A DNA stretch of 64,000 nucleotides. Source: Reichenbachiella agariperforans. Its GTDB lineage: Bacteria > Bacteroidota > Bacteroidia > Cytophagales > Cyclobacteriaceae. The position numbers and the translations under genes were made by a program. Positions 47,327-57,180 of this stretch are shown here, piece by piece. Location: the NCBI RefSeq assembly GCF_900142205.1, contig NZ_FRAA01000008.1, positions 62,001 through 126,000 on the forward strand. Reading direction: 5' to 3'. How positions within the stretch are numbered: position 1 is the stretch's first letter; every line of letters starts with the position of its first letter. Below the pieces are notes generated by a model, which saw only the letters and a list, made by a program, of their open reading frames with translations, was not told the origin of the DNA and ran no database searches.

Positions 47327-48325
47327 TTAATCTTCTAGTTTCACTTGTTTAGGCCATCCATCGTCACTCCATTCGATTTCTTTGATGATCAGTTTGGGAT
47401 GCCCCTCTTGGGTCATGTCATAGCCATGAAACACCAAGTAGTCTGTCTCGCCGAAGGTATAGGTACTGTTGTGCCCTACCCCCGCCCAGCGGTCATTTCC
47501 TTCCACGACGAGCATACCTCCGCCTTCATTCATCGGTGTACCTTCTCGGTCTACGAAGGGCCCTGTGGCTTGATCGGAGCGCCCGACTACTACTTTATAG
47601 GTGCTCTTTTCTCCTCTACAGCAGTAGTCCCAAGACACGAAGAGGTAATAGTTTGTATCCTTCTGGAAGATGAACGGAGCTTCTATGGCAGCATCTCCCG
47701 GATTTTTGTCATCGAGTTCGAAACTTCTTTCTCTTCTAGCTATGGTTTTCCACTCCTGTGGTTCAGCGATAGCTGTTCGGTTAGGTATCAGTTTCACAGC
47801 TTTCATTCCATCCCAAAACGAACCAAATGCCATCCACGGATAGCCTTCTTCGTCCACAATGATATTGGGATCAATGGCGTTCCACATGTCACGGTAAGGC
47901 ACAGACTGTAGGATCATTCCCTGATCTTCCCATTGGTAGTTGGGGTTATTGGGATCCAAAGTCACATTGGTAACTAAGCCAATAGCCGATGTGTTTTTGG
48001 CAAAAGAAGAAACCGAATAGTACAGGTAGTACTTGCCGTCATAAAACGAAATATCTGGTGCCCAAATATGTCCTGTAAAATCCGTAACGGTTTCCTTAGC
48101 CCACTGCGGTGGGGCGTCAAAGACCTTGGGTTCGTGCTTCCAAGACTTCAAGTCTTTGGACGAATAAACGGTGATCCCCCTCCCCGTACAATAGAGGTAG
48201 TAGGTATCTCCCTCCTGGATCATCACTGGATCGTGTACGCCTATATCGTAGATGCCTTGGGCAAATACAGGCGAACACAACAGTCCCATGGCCACCCCTA
48301 CGATGATTGCTTTTATACTTTTCAT
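47327..48325 (-). CDS. GH43 endo-/exo-arabinanase-like enzyme
   Basis: A 332-residue secreted enzyme with signal peptide ending CSPVFAQ. It has D32 in GVHDPVM, D152 in NAIDPNI and E215 in AIEAPFI, and the family blocks TGHIWAPDISFY, CCRGEKSTYKVVVGRS and WAGVGHNS, all of the arabinan 1,5-alpha-L-arabinosidase type (GH43 subfamily 5-like). The size fits a single-domain enzyme. Its ATG overlaps the stop of the upstream GH43 gene by one base. Role: cutting of the linear alpha-1,5-arabinan backbone. Confidence 0.9.
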   Translation of the reverse strand: MKSIKAIIVGVAMGLLCSPVFAQGIYDIGVHDPVMIQEGDTYYLYCTGRGITVYSSKDLKSWKHEPKVFDAPPQWAKETVTDFTGHIWAPDISFYDGKYYLYYSVSSFAKNTSAIGLVTNVTLDPNNPNYQWEDQGMILQSVPYRDMWNAIDPNIIVDEEGYPWMAFGSFWDGMKAVKLIPNRTAIAEPQEWKTIARRERSFELDDKNPGDAAIEAPFIFQKDTNYYLFVSWDYCCRGEKSTYKVVVGRSDQATGPFVDREGTPMNEGGGMLVVEGNDRWAGVGHNSTYTFGETDYLVFHGYDMTQEGHPKLIIKEIEWSDDGWPKQVKLED

Positions 48326-49887
48326 TACTTTACTATTTTTTTACCCCAATATGCTATGCCTTCGGTAGTCAATCCAGTGAAAAGGATAGTCTCATCGACC
48401 TCATTTTCCCAATCTCTACCACGCTCCACTTTGAGTTTGAATGGAGCAGACTCACCCTCTAGGTCAAATGTCAACCAAGGCGATTCGTAAGTCCACGTTC
48501 CAGTAGATGTACCAGACACTGTGCCGTCCGAGTGGATGACTATACTCAGACCCTGCTGAAAATCTGGAGATGTTTGTTCGTCTGCATAGCCTGGTACTAC
48601 TTGATAGTTCATGACGATCTGCTCCCAGTCCCCTGCGATCTCGCTCTCGTCCACAGCAGTTTCTTCTTCCGCTGCATAGCGCTCTGGACTGACCATCGGC
48701 CAACCGTCCTCTGTCCAATGAATCTGTCGAATATGCAACAGCATATAATAGCTATCAATGCCAGGTCTGCCCTGATGCCCCATGTAAAATTCCTTGGATT
48801 CTTTGTCAATGAATACCGAGGGGTGAGACACCCCTTGCCATCCCGAATGCCCCTGAAAACGGTAGGGAGCCAAAATCATTGGCAAATCATCCACATCGTC
48901 GTTCATGTCACGACCGAGTATGTCATAGAATGGGCCATCTGGACTGTCTGATCGTCCAACTCGGACGTTGTATTTGGTCTGCAACCAGTCGTAGGAGATG
49001 AACATGTAATACTTGCCAAACTCCTCGTTGTGGATGATTTCGGGCCCTTCGATGTTGCCATTGATGCTATTCCCAGTAAAGGCTCTTTGTGCCACTCGTG
49101 TTCCTATATCTCCCGTTTGCTTTGGCAATCCACTAGATGGGTCTAGTTCGATACGATAGATACCATCCCATGCCGATCCGTAGTAGAACCAGTGTGCTCC
49201 AGATGGAGACACCGTGACCGTAGGATCAATAGCATTGGTTTGTCGTGTGGAATTGTTCAGAGAAGTCACTACGAGTCCTCGTTCTTCAAACGGCCCATAC
49301 GGATTGTCCGACACCATCAAACCAATAGCACTGAGTCGTGGCACCTCTGATGAAATGGAGTAATACACCCGATACTCTCCGCCCACTTTCATCGCATAGG
49401 GTGCCCACAAGTTATCGAAAGGTTCACCACCGTTGGAATGAATATGATCGAGCCCGAGTGGAGGATAACCTGTATCACCTTGTGCGTTCGGGTTGTTACC
49501 TCCAACTACCCAGCCTACAAACTCCCATTCCACCAGATTCTTGCTCCTTCTGATCTGGTGACCAGGTCTTACAGATGTGCCATAAGCCACATCTGTGGTA
49601 TAGCAGTAGAAAAAGTCACCATTATCGATAATGGACGGATCGTGAACATTGTAATGTGCCCAGTCATATACATTGTCAGTACTGGCAATACTGCCATAGG
49701 TGTCGTTGAACTGTGTAAAGTCTATGGGGCCATCCCCCAAATTGGAGTCTAAACTATCTTGATCAGGATCAATCACATTGATTCCCGTCCCAGAAGAAGA
49801 GTCATCATCACAGGAGGTAAATACCCCCAGTGATGTGATCAAAACTATTACTAAAATTAAAAACGTGTCCTTTACGATCTCCTTCAT
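48325..49887 (-). CDS. GH43 arabinanase-like lipoprotein with extra C-terminal beta domain
   Basis: A 520-residue lipoprotein (signal ending GVFTSC, then DDDSSS, a motif that fits surface export). Catalytic residues: D83 in NVHDPSI, D221 in AIDPTVT and E280 in IEGPEII. The propeller is followed from ~residue 420 by a beta domain (GDWEQIVMNY to GIAYWGKKIVK), shared with the GH43 at 53626. It resembles GH43 subfamily 4 endo-arabinanases of Bacteroides. A surface endo-enzyme would be the first to act on polymeric arabinan. Its ATG lies 24 bp upstream of the next GH51 stop region, in the same operon. Confidence 0.88.
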   Translation of the reverse strand: MKEIVKDTFLILVIVLITSLGVFTSCDDDSSSGTGINVIDPDQDSLDSNLGDGPIDFTQFNDTYGSIASTDNVYDWAHYNVHDPSIIDNGDFFYCYTTDVAYGTSVRPGHQIRRSKNLVEWEFVGWVVGGNNPNAQGDTGYPPLGLDHIHSNGGEPFDNLWAPYAMKVGGEYRVYYSISSEVPRLSAIGLMVSDNPYGPFEERGLVVTSLNNSTRQTNAIDPTVTVSPSGAHWFYYGSAWDGIYRIELDPSSGLPKQTGDIGTRVAQRAFTGNSINGNIEGPEIIHNEEFGKYYMFISYDWLQTKYNVRVGRSDSPDGPFYDILGRDMNDDVDDLPMILAPYRFQGHSGWQGVSHPSVFIDKESKEFYMGHQGRPGIDSYYMLLHIRQIHWTEDGWPMVSPERYAAEEETAVDESEIAGDWEQIVMNYQVVPGYADEQTSPDFQQGLSIVIHSDGTVSGTSTGTWTYESPWLTFDLEGESAPFKLKVERGRDWENEVDETILFTGLTTEGIAYWGKKIVK

Positions 49888-49911
49888 CTCCTACACTGAT
49901 TTCGTTCCTGT

Positions 49912-51453
49912 TTATTTCACTTCCAAAACCACTACCGAAAATGGTGGCAAAGTCACAGTCCACTCGTCTCCCTTTTTCTTGAAGCCTTTGAAGCTTTTGG
50001 GGGAAATTACTGTTCCATTTTCAAATGAATTGTAGTCCTGCAATTTGTCAGAAGCCAAAATCTCACCGCTCATTTTTTTACTATTCGTCCCGAGTAATTT
50101 GAGGCTCACTGCCTGTGACTCTTTCGAATCGATATTGACCAACGAAATATGCATCACGCCCTCACTATCTACAGAGGCCGAACCCGATACAGCTGGCAGT
50201 TTCTCTCCCTTGTATTCATAATCAGCAGTCGTCAACTCCATCGGTAGCAAAGTTGCGTCTTGGTGCACATTGTACATTCTCATCACGTGGTAGGTAGGTG
50301 TCAAAACCAGTTTCTCTTCATTGGTCAAGATCACAGCTTGTAGTACATTAACGATCTGCGCGAGGTTGGCCATTTTGATTCTATCGGCGTGGTTATTGAA
50401 GATATTGAGCGTCGCTCCAGCTATCATGGCATCACGCATCGTATTTTGCTGATACAATACGCCCATTGTTTGGCTTTCGGGTGCATCATACCACCCACCC
50501 CACTCGTCCACGATCAAGTCTACTTTCTGCTCAGGATCATACTTGTCCATAATCGCAATATGCTTCGTAACTAACTCCTCCATAAAGAGTGCTGATTTCA
50601 TCGTAGCAAAATACAGCTCTTCACTGAAGTCTTTGGCAGGGCCTTTTTTCCCCCAGTCGATTACCGAGTATGAGTGCAAGGCGACTCCTTGGATGAGTGG
50701 TTTCGGGATGTCACGCATCAGCACCTCTGTCCAATTATAATCCGCTCCATTCGCACCAGATGCGATTCTATATAGTCCATCAGAGTTGGACCAATCCGTC
50801 ATGAATGTACTGTACTGTCTGAATAAATTGGCATAGAACTCAGGTGCCATGTTGCCACCGCATCCCCACATTTCATTGCCTACCCCCCAGTATTTTACAT
50901 TCCATGGCTCGGTACGACCATGCTCTATTCTCAGGTCAGACATGGGGCTGCCTCCTGTGTGATTGACATACTGCACCCAATCCGCCAATTCCTTTACTTG
51001 TCCACTTCCTACATTGCCCGCCAAATATGGCTCTGCATTGATGCGCTCACATAGGTTGAGGAAATCATGTGTACCAAAACTGTTGTCCTCTGTAGTACCG
51101 CCCCACCATTGGTTGACGATGCTCGGTCGATCGGCACGATCACCGATCCCATCCATCCAGTGGTAAGTATCCGCAAAACAGCCACCTGGCCATCTGAGTA
51201 CCGGCACTTTCAGTTCGATCAGTGCATCGATGATATCGGTTCGGACTCCTTCTGTATTGGGTATCGCTGAGCTATCACCTACATAAATCCCGTCATAGAT
51301 ACATCTACCTAAATGCTCCGCAAAATGACCGTAGATATTTTTGTTGATCGTATGTTCTCCTTGGTCCGCATTGATGATGACGGTTGCTTTTTGGGCCTGT
51401 ACACCAAGCGCAAAAACAAACAAAGCCGCAAACATGATTATTCCTTTTTTCAT
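49912..51453 (-). CDS. GH51 alpha-L-arabinofuranosidase
   Basis: A 513-residue retaining enzyme with signal peptide (ending GVQAQ) and a (beta/alpha)8 barrel. The acid/base E194 is in YWGVGNEMWGCGG and the nucleophile E317 in IVDEWGGW; IYGHFAEHLG and VLRWPGGCFADTYHW also match. It releases arabinose from alpha-1,2-, 1,3- or 1,5-linked arabino-oligosaccharides. The C-terminal beta-sandwich (~400-513) is intact. Signal peptide type I without lipobox suggests a periplasmic location. Located between another GH51 and a GH43 in the operon. Confidence 0.92.
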   Translation of the reverse strand: MKKGIIMFAALFVFALGVQAQKATVIINADQGEHTINKNIYGHFAEHLGRCIYDGIYVGDSSAIPNTEGVRTDIIDALIELKVPVLRWPGGCFADTYHWMDGIGDRADRPSIVNQWWGGTTEDNSFGTHDFLNLCERINAEPYLAGNVGSGQVKELADWVQYVNHTGGSPMSDLRIEHGRTEPWNVKYWGVGNEMWGCGGNMAPEFYANLFRQYSTFMTDWSNSDGLYRIASGANGADYNWTEVLMRDIPKPLIQGVALHSYSVIDWGKKGPAKDFSEELYFATMKSALFMEELVTKHIAIMDKYDPEQKVDLIVDEWGGWYDAPESQTMGVLYQQNTMRDAMIAGATLNIFNNHADRIKMANLAQIVNVLQAVILTNEEKLVLTPTYHVMRMYNVHQDATLLPMELTTADYEYKGEKLPAVSGSASVDSEGVMHISLVNIDSKESQAVSLKLLGTNSKKMSGEILASDKLQDYNSFENGTVISPKSFKGFKKKGDEWTVTLPPFSVVVLEVK

Positions 51454-51541
51454 TACTTTATATATTTCTCCTGATTATTAAACAGTACTAATCACTCCTT
51501 TTGTCCCTAATTGAATGAGTGAAAGGAGTAGTCTTAAACCT

Positions 51542-53557
51542 TTATTTAGCTTCTACTCTTAAAACTGTGAAAGAGTATGGCTCAAGTTGATAAGACAATT
51601 TTTCAGAGTCTAATGTTTTCTTCTCTGTTCTTGGACTGATTTTATTCCCTTCATCCAGGGTATTGACAGCCTCTAGCTCTTTGCTAGAAAGCACCTCAGC
51701 GGTCACTTCAGTACCTATAGTAGCCCCTGCGACATCAAAGCTGGCCTCAACTGCTGCTTCGCCAGTATTCACGATTTTGATAATCAACTCTCCAGCATTT
51801 TCATCTCTGGTGGCAGTAGCGTACAATCCATTCTGTCCAGTCACTGGTTTGCCGTCTTTTTCGAGCGGAATCACGTGTGTACCTGGATTGGTAGCGTACA
51901 TCTTCTGCACGTAGTAGTTGGCCGTGCCATATGAATCGAGGTTATCGAACCAAATCAAATCTGGTGTCCACTGCCAACCTTCTGCATGAGCAAAAAGAGG
52001 CGCATAGGAGGTCATCGTAACTAGATCGGCATTTCGCTCCAGACCAGTTAGGAATGCTGCTTCTGAAAGAGCAGTCTCCCAGTTGTTCTTATTGTCTGGG
52101 CTAGCTACACCTACACTTTGTGCGGCCCATTCGCCTACGAAAAGTTTAGAACCTGTGCGCTCATAGTTGTCATACCAATCCGCATTTTTCATAAACCAAT
52201 CAGGATTGCGATAAAAGTGCTCATCCACAATTTCTGGTTTCAGCCTTTTCCATTCTTTCCAGAGGTACTCAATCTCCTCTTCGCCATTAGGGAAGATAGA
52301 CCCATCTGACCCAGTCGCTGCAATAATCTGTATTTCGGGATACTTTGCTTTAACAGCGTTGACGATTGGCACATACCTTTCTACATATTGTGGACCCCAT
52401 TGTTCGTTTCCTACACCGAGCATCTTGAGGTTAAATGGTTCGGGGTGTCCCATATCGGCACGCAATTTCCCCCATTTGCTGTCCGTTGATCCATTGGCAA
52501 ATTCGATAAGGTCAAGCGCATCTTGGATATAGGGATCCAATTGATCCAGCGGAACCAACTCTCCAGTATTGAACTGACAAGCCATACCACAGTTGAGAAT
52601 GGGCACAGGTTCTGCCTCCAAGTCCTCAGCCAACAAGAAGTATTCGTAAAATCCAACACCAAAACTTTGATAATAATCCGGTGCAGGTCTATGGTCAAAC
52701 TCAAAATTCCAACGGTTGATGGTCACTACCCGTTCATCGACATCCCCAACTGTATTTTTCCATTGATATCGCTGGGATAAATCGAAACCCTCCACGATAC
52801 ACCCACCGGGGAAACGCAAAAACCCTGGATCCATATCGGCGAGCAATTGCACTAGGTCTGCTCTCAATCCATTTTTTCTTCCCTTCCACGTATCCGTTGG
52901 GAAAAGGGAAACCATGTCTATGTCAACAGTTCCTTCTCCTTCGAACCAAATTTTCATCGTACCTTTTGCGTCCGTTTTAGAAGGGGTCAATGAAGTAGTT
53001 AGGGTTTGCCATTCGTTATTGATGCCATCCACTCGACTATTAGCGATTACTTCACCTTTTGAGTCCAATAATTCAATTCGGATGGCTGAGACCTTACCGT
53101 CCCCCCCTCTGACCTGAATGCTAAAATTATGAGGGAGTCCCTCCTTGAGGCCCATTCCTCGAAAGCCTTCATTCAACAGTCCTGCTCCAGAACCTTGATC
53201 CTCGATTTGTACACGCATGAACCTAGTGTTTCGTGGATTGTTAGTGTTGATAGGTAAAAATCGAACGCCGAGCCCCTTGTCTTTGAGTTCGGTCCACCCA
53301 CGCAAGGGTTTGTCAAATTCAAAAGATCGGTTTTTGACCAACTCAGCATACAAGCCGCCATCGATGGCAAAATTGATATCCTCGAAGAAGATGCCATACA
53401 TCGTAGGCTCTACCTTGGCAATGGTTTTGCTCGCGTCGATTTGAAAGGTATGCGATGCGGCAGTTTCGGTCTGCGTCTCGGACGGAGTAGTACCACAACC
53501 ACAAGCAAGCACAACTCCCACTCCTAATCCCAGTATTTGATTTATTATTTTATTCAT
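51542..53557 (-). CDS. GH51 arabinofuranosidase with N-terminal carbohydrate-binding-like domain, lipoprotein
   Basis: A 671-residue enzyme with lipoprotein signal VGVVLACGC. A beta-sandwich resembling CBM4 follows (~75-230, YGIFFEDINFAID, NEWQTLTTSLTP, MKIWFEGEGTVDIDMVSLF), then the GH51 barrel with E385 in LGVGNEQWG (acid/base) and E476 in FVGEWAAQ (nucleophile). I start at the ATG at 53557; the open frame continues to 53647 but the extra residues break the signal. The pair of GH51 genes with different architecture may divide linear and branched oligosaccharides. Confidence 0.9.
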   Translation of the reverse strand: MNKIINQILGLGVGVVLACGCGTTPSETQTETAASHTFQIDASKTIAKVEPTMYGIFFEDINFAIDGGLYAELVKNRSFEFDKPLRGWTELKDKGLGVRFLPINTNNPRNTRFMRVQIEDQGSGAGLLNEGFRGMGLKEGLPHNFSIQVRGGDGKVSAIRIELLDSKGEVIANSRVDGINNEWQTLTTSLTPSKTDAKGTMKIWFEGEGTVDIDMVSLFPTDTWKGRKNGLRADLVQLLADMDPGFLRFPGGCIVEGFDLSQRYQWKNTVGDVDERVVTINRWNFEFDHRPAPDYYQSFGVGFYEYFLLAEDLEAEPVPILNCGMACQFNTGELVPLDQLDPYIQDALDLIEFANGSTDSKWGKLRADMGHPEPFNLKMLGVGNEQWGPQYVERYVPIVNAVKAKYPEIQIIAATGSDGSIFPNGEEEIEYLWKEWKRLKPEIVDEHFYRNPDWFMKNADWYDNYERTGSKLFVGEWAAQSVGVASPDNKNNWETALSEAAFLTGLERNADLVTMTSYAPLFAHAEGWQWTPDLIWFDNLDSYGTANYYVQKMYATNPGTHVIPLEKDGKPVTGQNGLYATATRDENAGELIIKIVNTGEAAVEASFDVAGATIGTEVTAEVLSSKELEAVNTLDEGNKISPRTEKKTLDSEKLSYQLEPYSFTVLRVEAK

Positions 53558-53625
53558 CGTTAATTCATTTCTATAGAAAAAGCCATTTGGCCTGATTATC
53601 ATTTTGGTATACAGTATCAATTCCA

Positions 53626-55245
53626 CTATTGCGTTTTCTTTCCCCAAAGCGAAACCCCAGAAGAATTCAACCCAGCAAAAACAAGTGTCAGCTCTCTAGG
53701 AGATGCCTCCCAATCCACTTCACGCTCGACATACAGTTTTGTATTGCCAATCGTAAGGACATTGTCTGCTTCATCAAACGACCATGCGCCCGTTAAAGCA
53801 CCTGTAGCTTCCCCATTTGCTGATAGCGTGAGCGCTACTGATGTTTGCTGTGTTCGGTACTCGTATCGTAGTGTGATAAGCTCCCAATTTCCTGCTAGGT
53901 CAGCTTCGCTGATCTCTGTCTCTGGGACTCCAGTATATCGCTCAGGCATGACCACTGGCCAACCGCCTTCTGTCCATCTCACTTTTCGGACATGCCCCAT
54001 CATGATGGCATTGCTATAGGCATTGCCTCCTGTGTTAGCTGGCAGACGCGCCTGTGAAGCGTAAAACCAATCTCCCGTTTCTTCATATTGAAACATGGCA
54101 TTGTGCGCAAAACCAACCCATCCAGAATGATTGTTAAACTTGTAAGGGTGAGTAACAATTGGGTAGACATCTCCACCATTCGTCACACTAGCACCATCAT
54201 ATCCCTTGTACGGCCCTGTTACATTTTCTGATCTGGTGACTCTCGTATTGTAGGGTACATCCAGACCGTCATAGGCCAAGAACAAATAGTAATACCCAGT
54301 TTCTTCACTATACATCACCTCTGGCCCTTCTGATCCCTGCCATCTTGAGCCGTTTGTTCGGGTGTAGATATGTGTACCCCAAGTGGATTCATCATTGATA
54401 TCAAATTCATGTAATGGCAATCCTGTATCCGAGTCAATTTGAACCGCTGCAATACCGCTATGCCATGAACCATAAAACATCCAGTGTTCACCCTCAGGAG
54501 TAACGACGTAAGAGGGGTCGATGGCATTGTATTTAAAATATCCACTCCAGTCGTTAGTCGACGATCTAGACCAGTCAGTTCCTCGATCAGAAACAGAGCA
54601 AACGACCATCCCCTTGTCTTCCCAATTGTTCGAGGAAGGGTCTGTCGTTTCCATCATACCTATGAAGGCTCTTTCTGTCCAAGTGTTATCAAAATTTTCT
54701 TCAGACCATGGCAATCCATTACCAATCAAATTATCAATAATGATGCTGTAATACATTCGGTAGACATTGCCGACCTTACGGACCACAGGAGCCCAGTGTC
54801 CAAAAGCGGGATTGTTGATTGGAGCCAAACCCACTGCATCTCGCATACTGTTTAGCGTATCTTTTACCCATGTTGGTGTCACTGACATAGAAGCTCCCAT
54901 ATAGGACCAATTCACTAAATCTCTGGATCGGCGACCATGAAAATGTCCATGTCCATCATGGGCATTGCCATAGGAAGCATTGGTACCATACATATAGTAG
55001 TAGTCTCCATCAAAAACTACACTTGGGTCATGTACATTGGCCAGGTTCCAATCAGAGCGATCATTCCAAGAAGCCATCGCTGCATAGTCGTCAGCGTATG
55101 TGGGAATGGTGTAGGTGGTATCAGTCACTTCATCTTCATCCTCCTTTACGGTGATGCCTGTAGGCTCTAAATCATCATTGTTGCACCCTATAAGTAATAG
55201 AGCAGCTAGGGTGACAGATAAAAACAGAAAATACTTATGTCTCAT
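53626..55245 (-). CDS. GH43 arabinanase-like lipoprotein with C-terminal beta domain
   Basis: A 539-residue lipoprotein; signal ends LLLIGC before NNDD. D73 in VHDPSVV, D243 in NAIDPSYV and E306 in SEGPEVM are the expected catalytic residues. It has the same C-terminal beta domain as the 48325 gene (LAGNWELITLRYEY to GVSLWGKKTQ). Both look like GH43 subfamily 4-type surface endo-arabinanases that arose by duplication. Start chosen at 55245 (MRHKYFLF), giving the better signal. First hydrolase gene after SusD. Confidence 0.88.
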   Translation of the reverse strand: MRHKYFLFLSVTLAALLLIGCNNDDLEPTGITVKEDEDEVTDTTYTIPTYADDYAAMASWNDRSDWNLANVHDPSVVFDGDYYYMYGTNASYGNAHDGHGHFHGRRSRDLVNWSYMGASMSVTPTWVKDTLNSMRDAVGLAPINNPAFGHWAPVVRKVGNVYRMYYSIIIDNLIGNGLPWSEENFDNTWTERAFIGMMETTDPSSNNWEDKGMVVCSVSDRGTDWSRSSTNDWSGYFKYNAIDPSYVVTPEGEHWMFYGSWHSGIAAVQIDSDTGLPLHEFDINDESTWGTHIYTRTNGSRWQGSEGPEVMYSEETGYYYLFLAYDGLDVPYNTRVTRSENVTGPYKGYDGASVTNGGDVYPIVTHPYKFNNHSGWVGFAHNAMFQYEETGDWFYASQARLPANTGGNAYSNAIMMGHVRKVRWTEGGWPVVMPERYTGVPETEISEADLAGNWELITLRYEYRTQQTSVALTLSANGEATGALTGAWSFDEADNVLTIGNTKLYVEREVDWEASPRELTLVFAGLNSSGVSLWGKKTQ

Positions 55246-55374
55246 TTCAATTATATTTTTTATCAATCCGACGGGTATAACTCAGCACTTTGTTGAAATT
55301 GCCAAATACTGATACGCCAAATATTTTACTAGTATGTTTAGGGGATAAGTCCGTCTGTTTAACATTAAAAGCAC

Positions 55375-55406
55375 CCTTATCGACATACAAAAGCACATCG
55401 ATAAGG
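55375..55406 (-). terminator. Hairpin between SusD and the first GH43 gene
   Basis: Perfect 9-bp stem CCTTATCGA / TCGATAAGG with a 14-base loop, followed on the minus strand by GTGCTTTT. It may weaken transcription from the SusCD genes into the hydrolases, as seen in other SusCD loci. Confidence 0.5.
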
Positions 55407-55431
55407 AGGCTCTGATTTTATAGAATGATCC

Positions 55432-57165
55432 CTAGTTTACAATAGGGCGTGCATCCCATTTATCAGCAGGTTCATTTTTATTGGCTGAATTGCCTACCAA
55501 ATTAGGGTTGGCATTTAGCGTACCTTGGAATATTGGAAAATACTCATTTCCAGGAGTGTAGGTATTGAACGATGAGTTACTAGCAGTTGCTGCAGTCAAA
55601 GCATCGGTGTTGGCTGTACCATCTGTCACATAATATCCATGCTCAGTCAACTGCTGCAAACGTGCAGCATCGTAGAAGAATCCCCAACGGATCAAGTCAA
55701 TACCCCGACCGTTTTCGCAACCGAATTCTTTAGGACGCTCTACATTGGCAATTTGCTCGAAGAGATGATCGGCAGTTGGAAAATCTGCCAATTGAAGCTC
55801 TTCGAGAGCCACACGCTCACGCACTTCGTTGATATAATCGATAGCTTGTTGATTTGGGCCACTGATTTCATTGATACATTCTGCTGCTCTTAACAATACA
55901 TCGCTATATCGCATCAAACGTATATTCACCCCGCATTGCAAACCATTAGTAATGGAAGCATAGATGTTGTTCCTTGCATTGGTAAACTTGGCAATTGATA
56001 ACCCACCCTGAGCAATGTTCGATCGAGGTGATTCTGTTATTTCAGCTTGGTAAACAATATTGCTACGAGGATCGCCTTCTGGATATGCAGCCGTAGAAAT
56101 GTCTGTATAGTTGCTGTACTCAGGTTCGTACGAAACCAATGTCCAGTACAAACGAGGGTCAAGTCGTCCATCCGTACTATTCTCTGCTTTGAACAGGTTG
56201 TACAACCAAGGCGAACCCGCTAGATCGCCCCAGCTACCCAAATCCTGAGAAGCAAAGTTGCTTTCTACTGCATGACCCTGAGTAGCCACTCTACTGATAT
56301 TTACTGGAGTCCACTCTTCGTCGGTTCCCCCTGTACCAAAATCCATAAACTGAACCTCAAAAAGGCTCTCTGAATTGTTTTCGGTACTTTCTCTGAAGTT
56401 ATCACCATAATCTGCAGTCAGGGCATAAGTCCCGTAGGTACCTGCTATGATATCTTCCAAAATAGGTAGAGCTAAATCAAACTTATGACGAAACATCAAT
56501 GCACGAGCCAAATAACCCGCAGCAGCACCACTGGTTGCACGACCTTCTGCCCACTCGCCTCCGGCATCTCTGGATGGTAGGATATTCATTGCCTCCGTGA
56601 GATCCTTCTCTATTTGATCAAACACTTCGTCTTGCGTGTTGTTAGACGAATAGAGTGTTTCTAAGTCTGAGTAAGCAGCATAATCGGTGATCAAAGGTAC
56701 ATCCTGGTAATAAGTAGCCAGATGATAGTACGCCAAAGATCTCAGAAAGAGTGCTTGTCCTTTGATCTCATTGTATGCATTCTCAGACATTTCTACTTCA
56801 TCTACATTCGACAAAATAAAATTGGCACGGTTCACCACATGATAATTGTCTCTCCACGGCCATTCATCACCAATTCCGATGGTGCCTGGAGAATTAAAAT
56901 TATCATATTCTAAATACCACTGTTGAGATGAGTTCCATACCTCATCACCACGAACCGCATCCAATGTATAACCTACACGGGCAAATGTACCGTCGAGACG
57001 AATACGGTTGTAGCATGCAATCACTACTTCTCTAAGTTCTGTCTCAGAATCCCCAAAATCAAAGGTCGTCTGATTGTTTGGGTTCTCAACTTCGAGTTGG
57101 TCGCTACAGGCCACCATGCCTACGATCAGCACCAACGTTGTTAGAATTTTATATATACCTTTCAT
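55432..57165 (-). CDS. susD: SusD/RagB family outer-membrane nutrient-binding lipoprotein
   Basis: A 577-residue lipoprotein; signal ends GMVAC, and the N-terminal part has repeated TPR-like helices (DEVFDQIEKDLTEAMNILP, ATSGAAAGYLARALM). The C-terminal NPNLVGN and RPIVN tail is typical of SusD/RagB. It caps the SusC channel and binds oligosaccharide. It lies 15 bp after SusC. In this locus arabino-oligosaccharides are the expected ligand (inference). Confidence 0.95.
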   Translation of the reverse strand: MKGIYKILTTLVLIVGMVACSDQLEVENPNNQTTFDFGDSETELREVVIACYNRIRLDGTFARVGYTLDAVRGDEVWNSSQQWYLEYDNFNSPGTIGIGDEWPWRDNYHVVNRANFILSNVDEVEMSENAYNEIKGQALFLRSLAYYHLATYYQDVPLITDYAAYSDLETLYSSNNTQDEVFDQIEKDLTEAMNILPSRDAGGEWAEGRATSGAAAGYLARALMFRHKFDLALPILEDIIAGTYGTYALTADYGDNFRESTENNSESLFEVQFMDFGTGGTDEEWTPVNISRVATQGHAVESNFASQDLGSWGDLAGSPWLYNLFKAENSTDGRLDPRLYWTLVSYEPEYSNYTDISTAAYPEGDPRSNIVYQAEITESPRSNIAQGGLSIAKFTNARNNIYASITNGLQCGVNIRLMRYSDVLLRAAECINEISGPNQQAIDYINEVRERVALEELQLADFPTADHLFEQIANVERPKEFGCENGRGIDLIRWGFFYDAARLQQLTEHGYYVTDGTANTDALTAATASNSSFNTYTPGNEYFPIFQGTLNANPNLVGNSANKNEPADKWDARPIVN

Positions 57166-57180
57166 ATTGATCCCTTATTT

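Noticed and set aside
47345..47911. 188-codon antisense ORF in the GH43 gene
   Set aside because: It lies entirely inside a well-supported GH43 gene, has no domain, and antisense ORFs of this size are frequent in this GC range.
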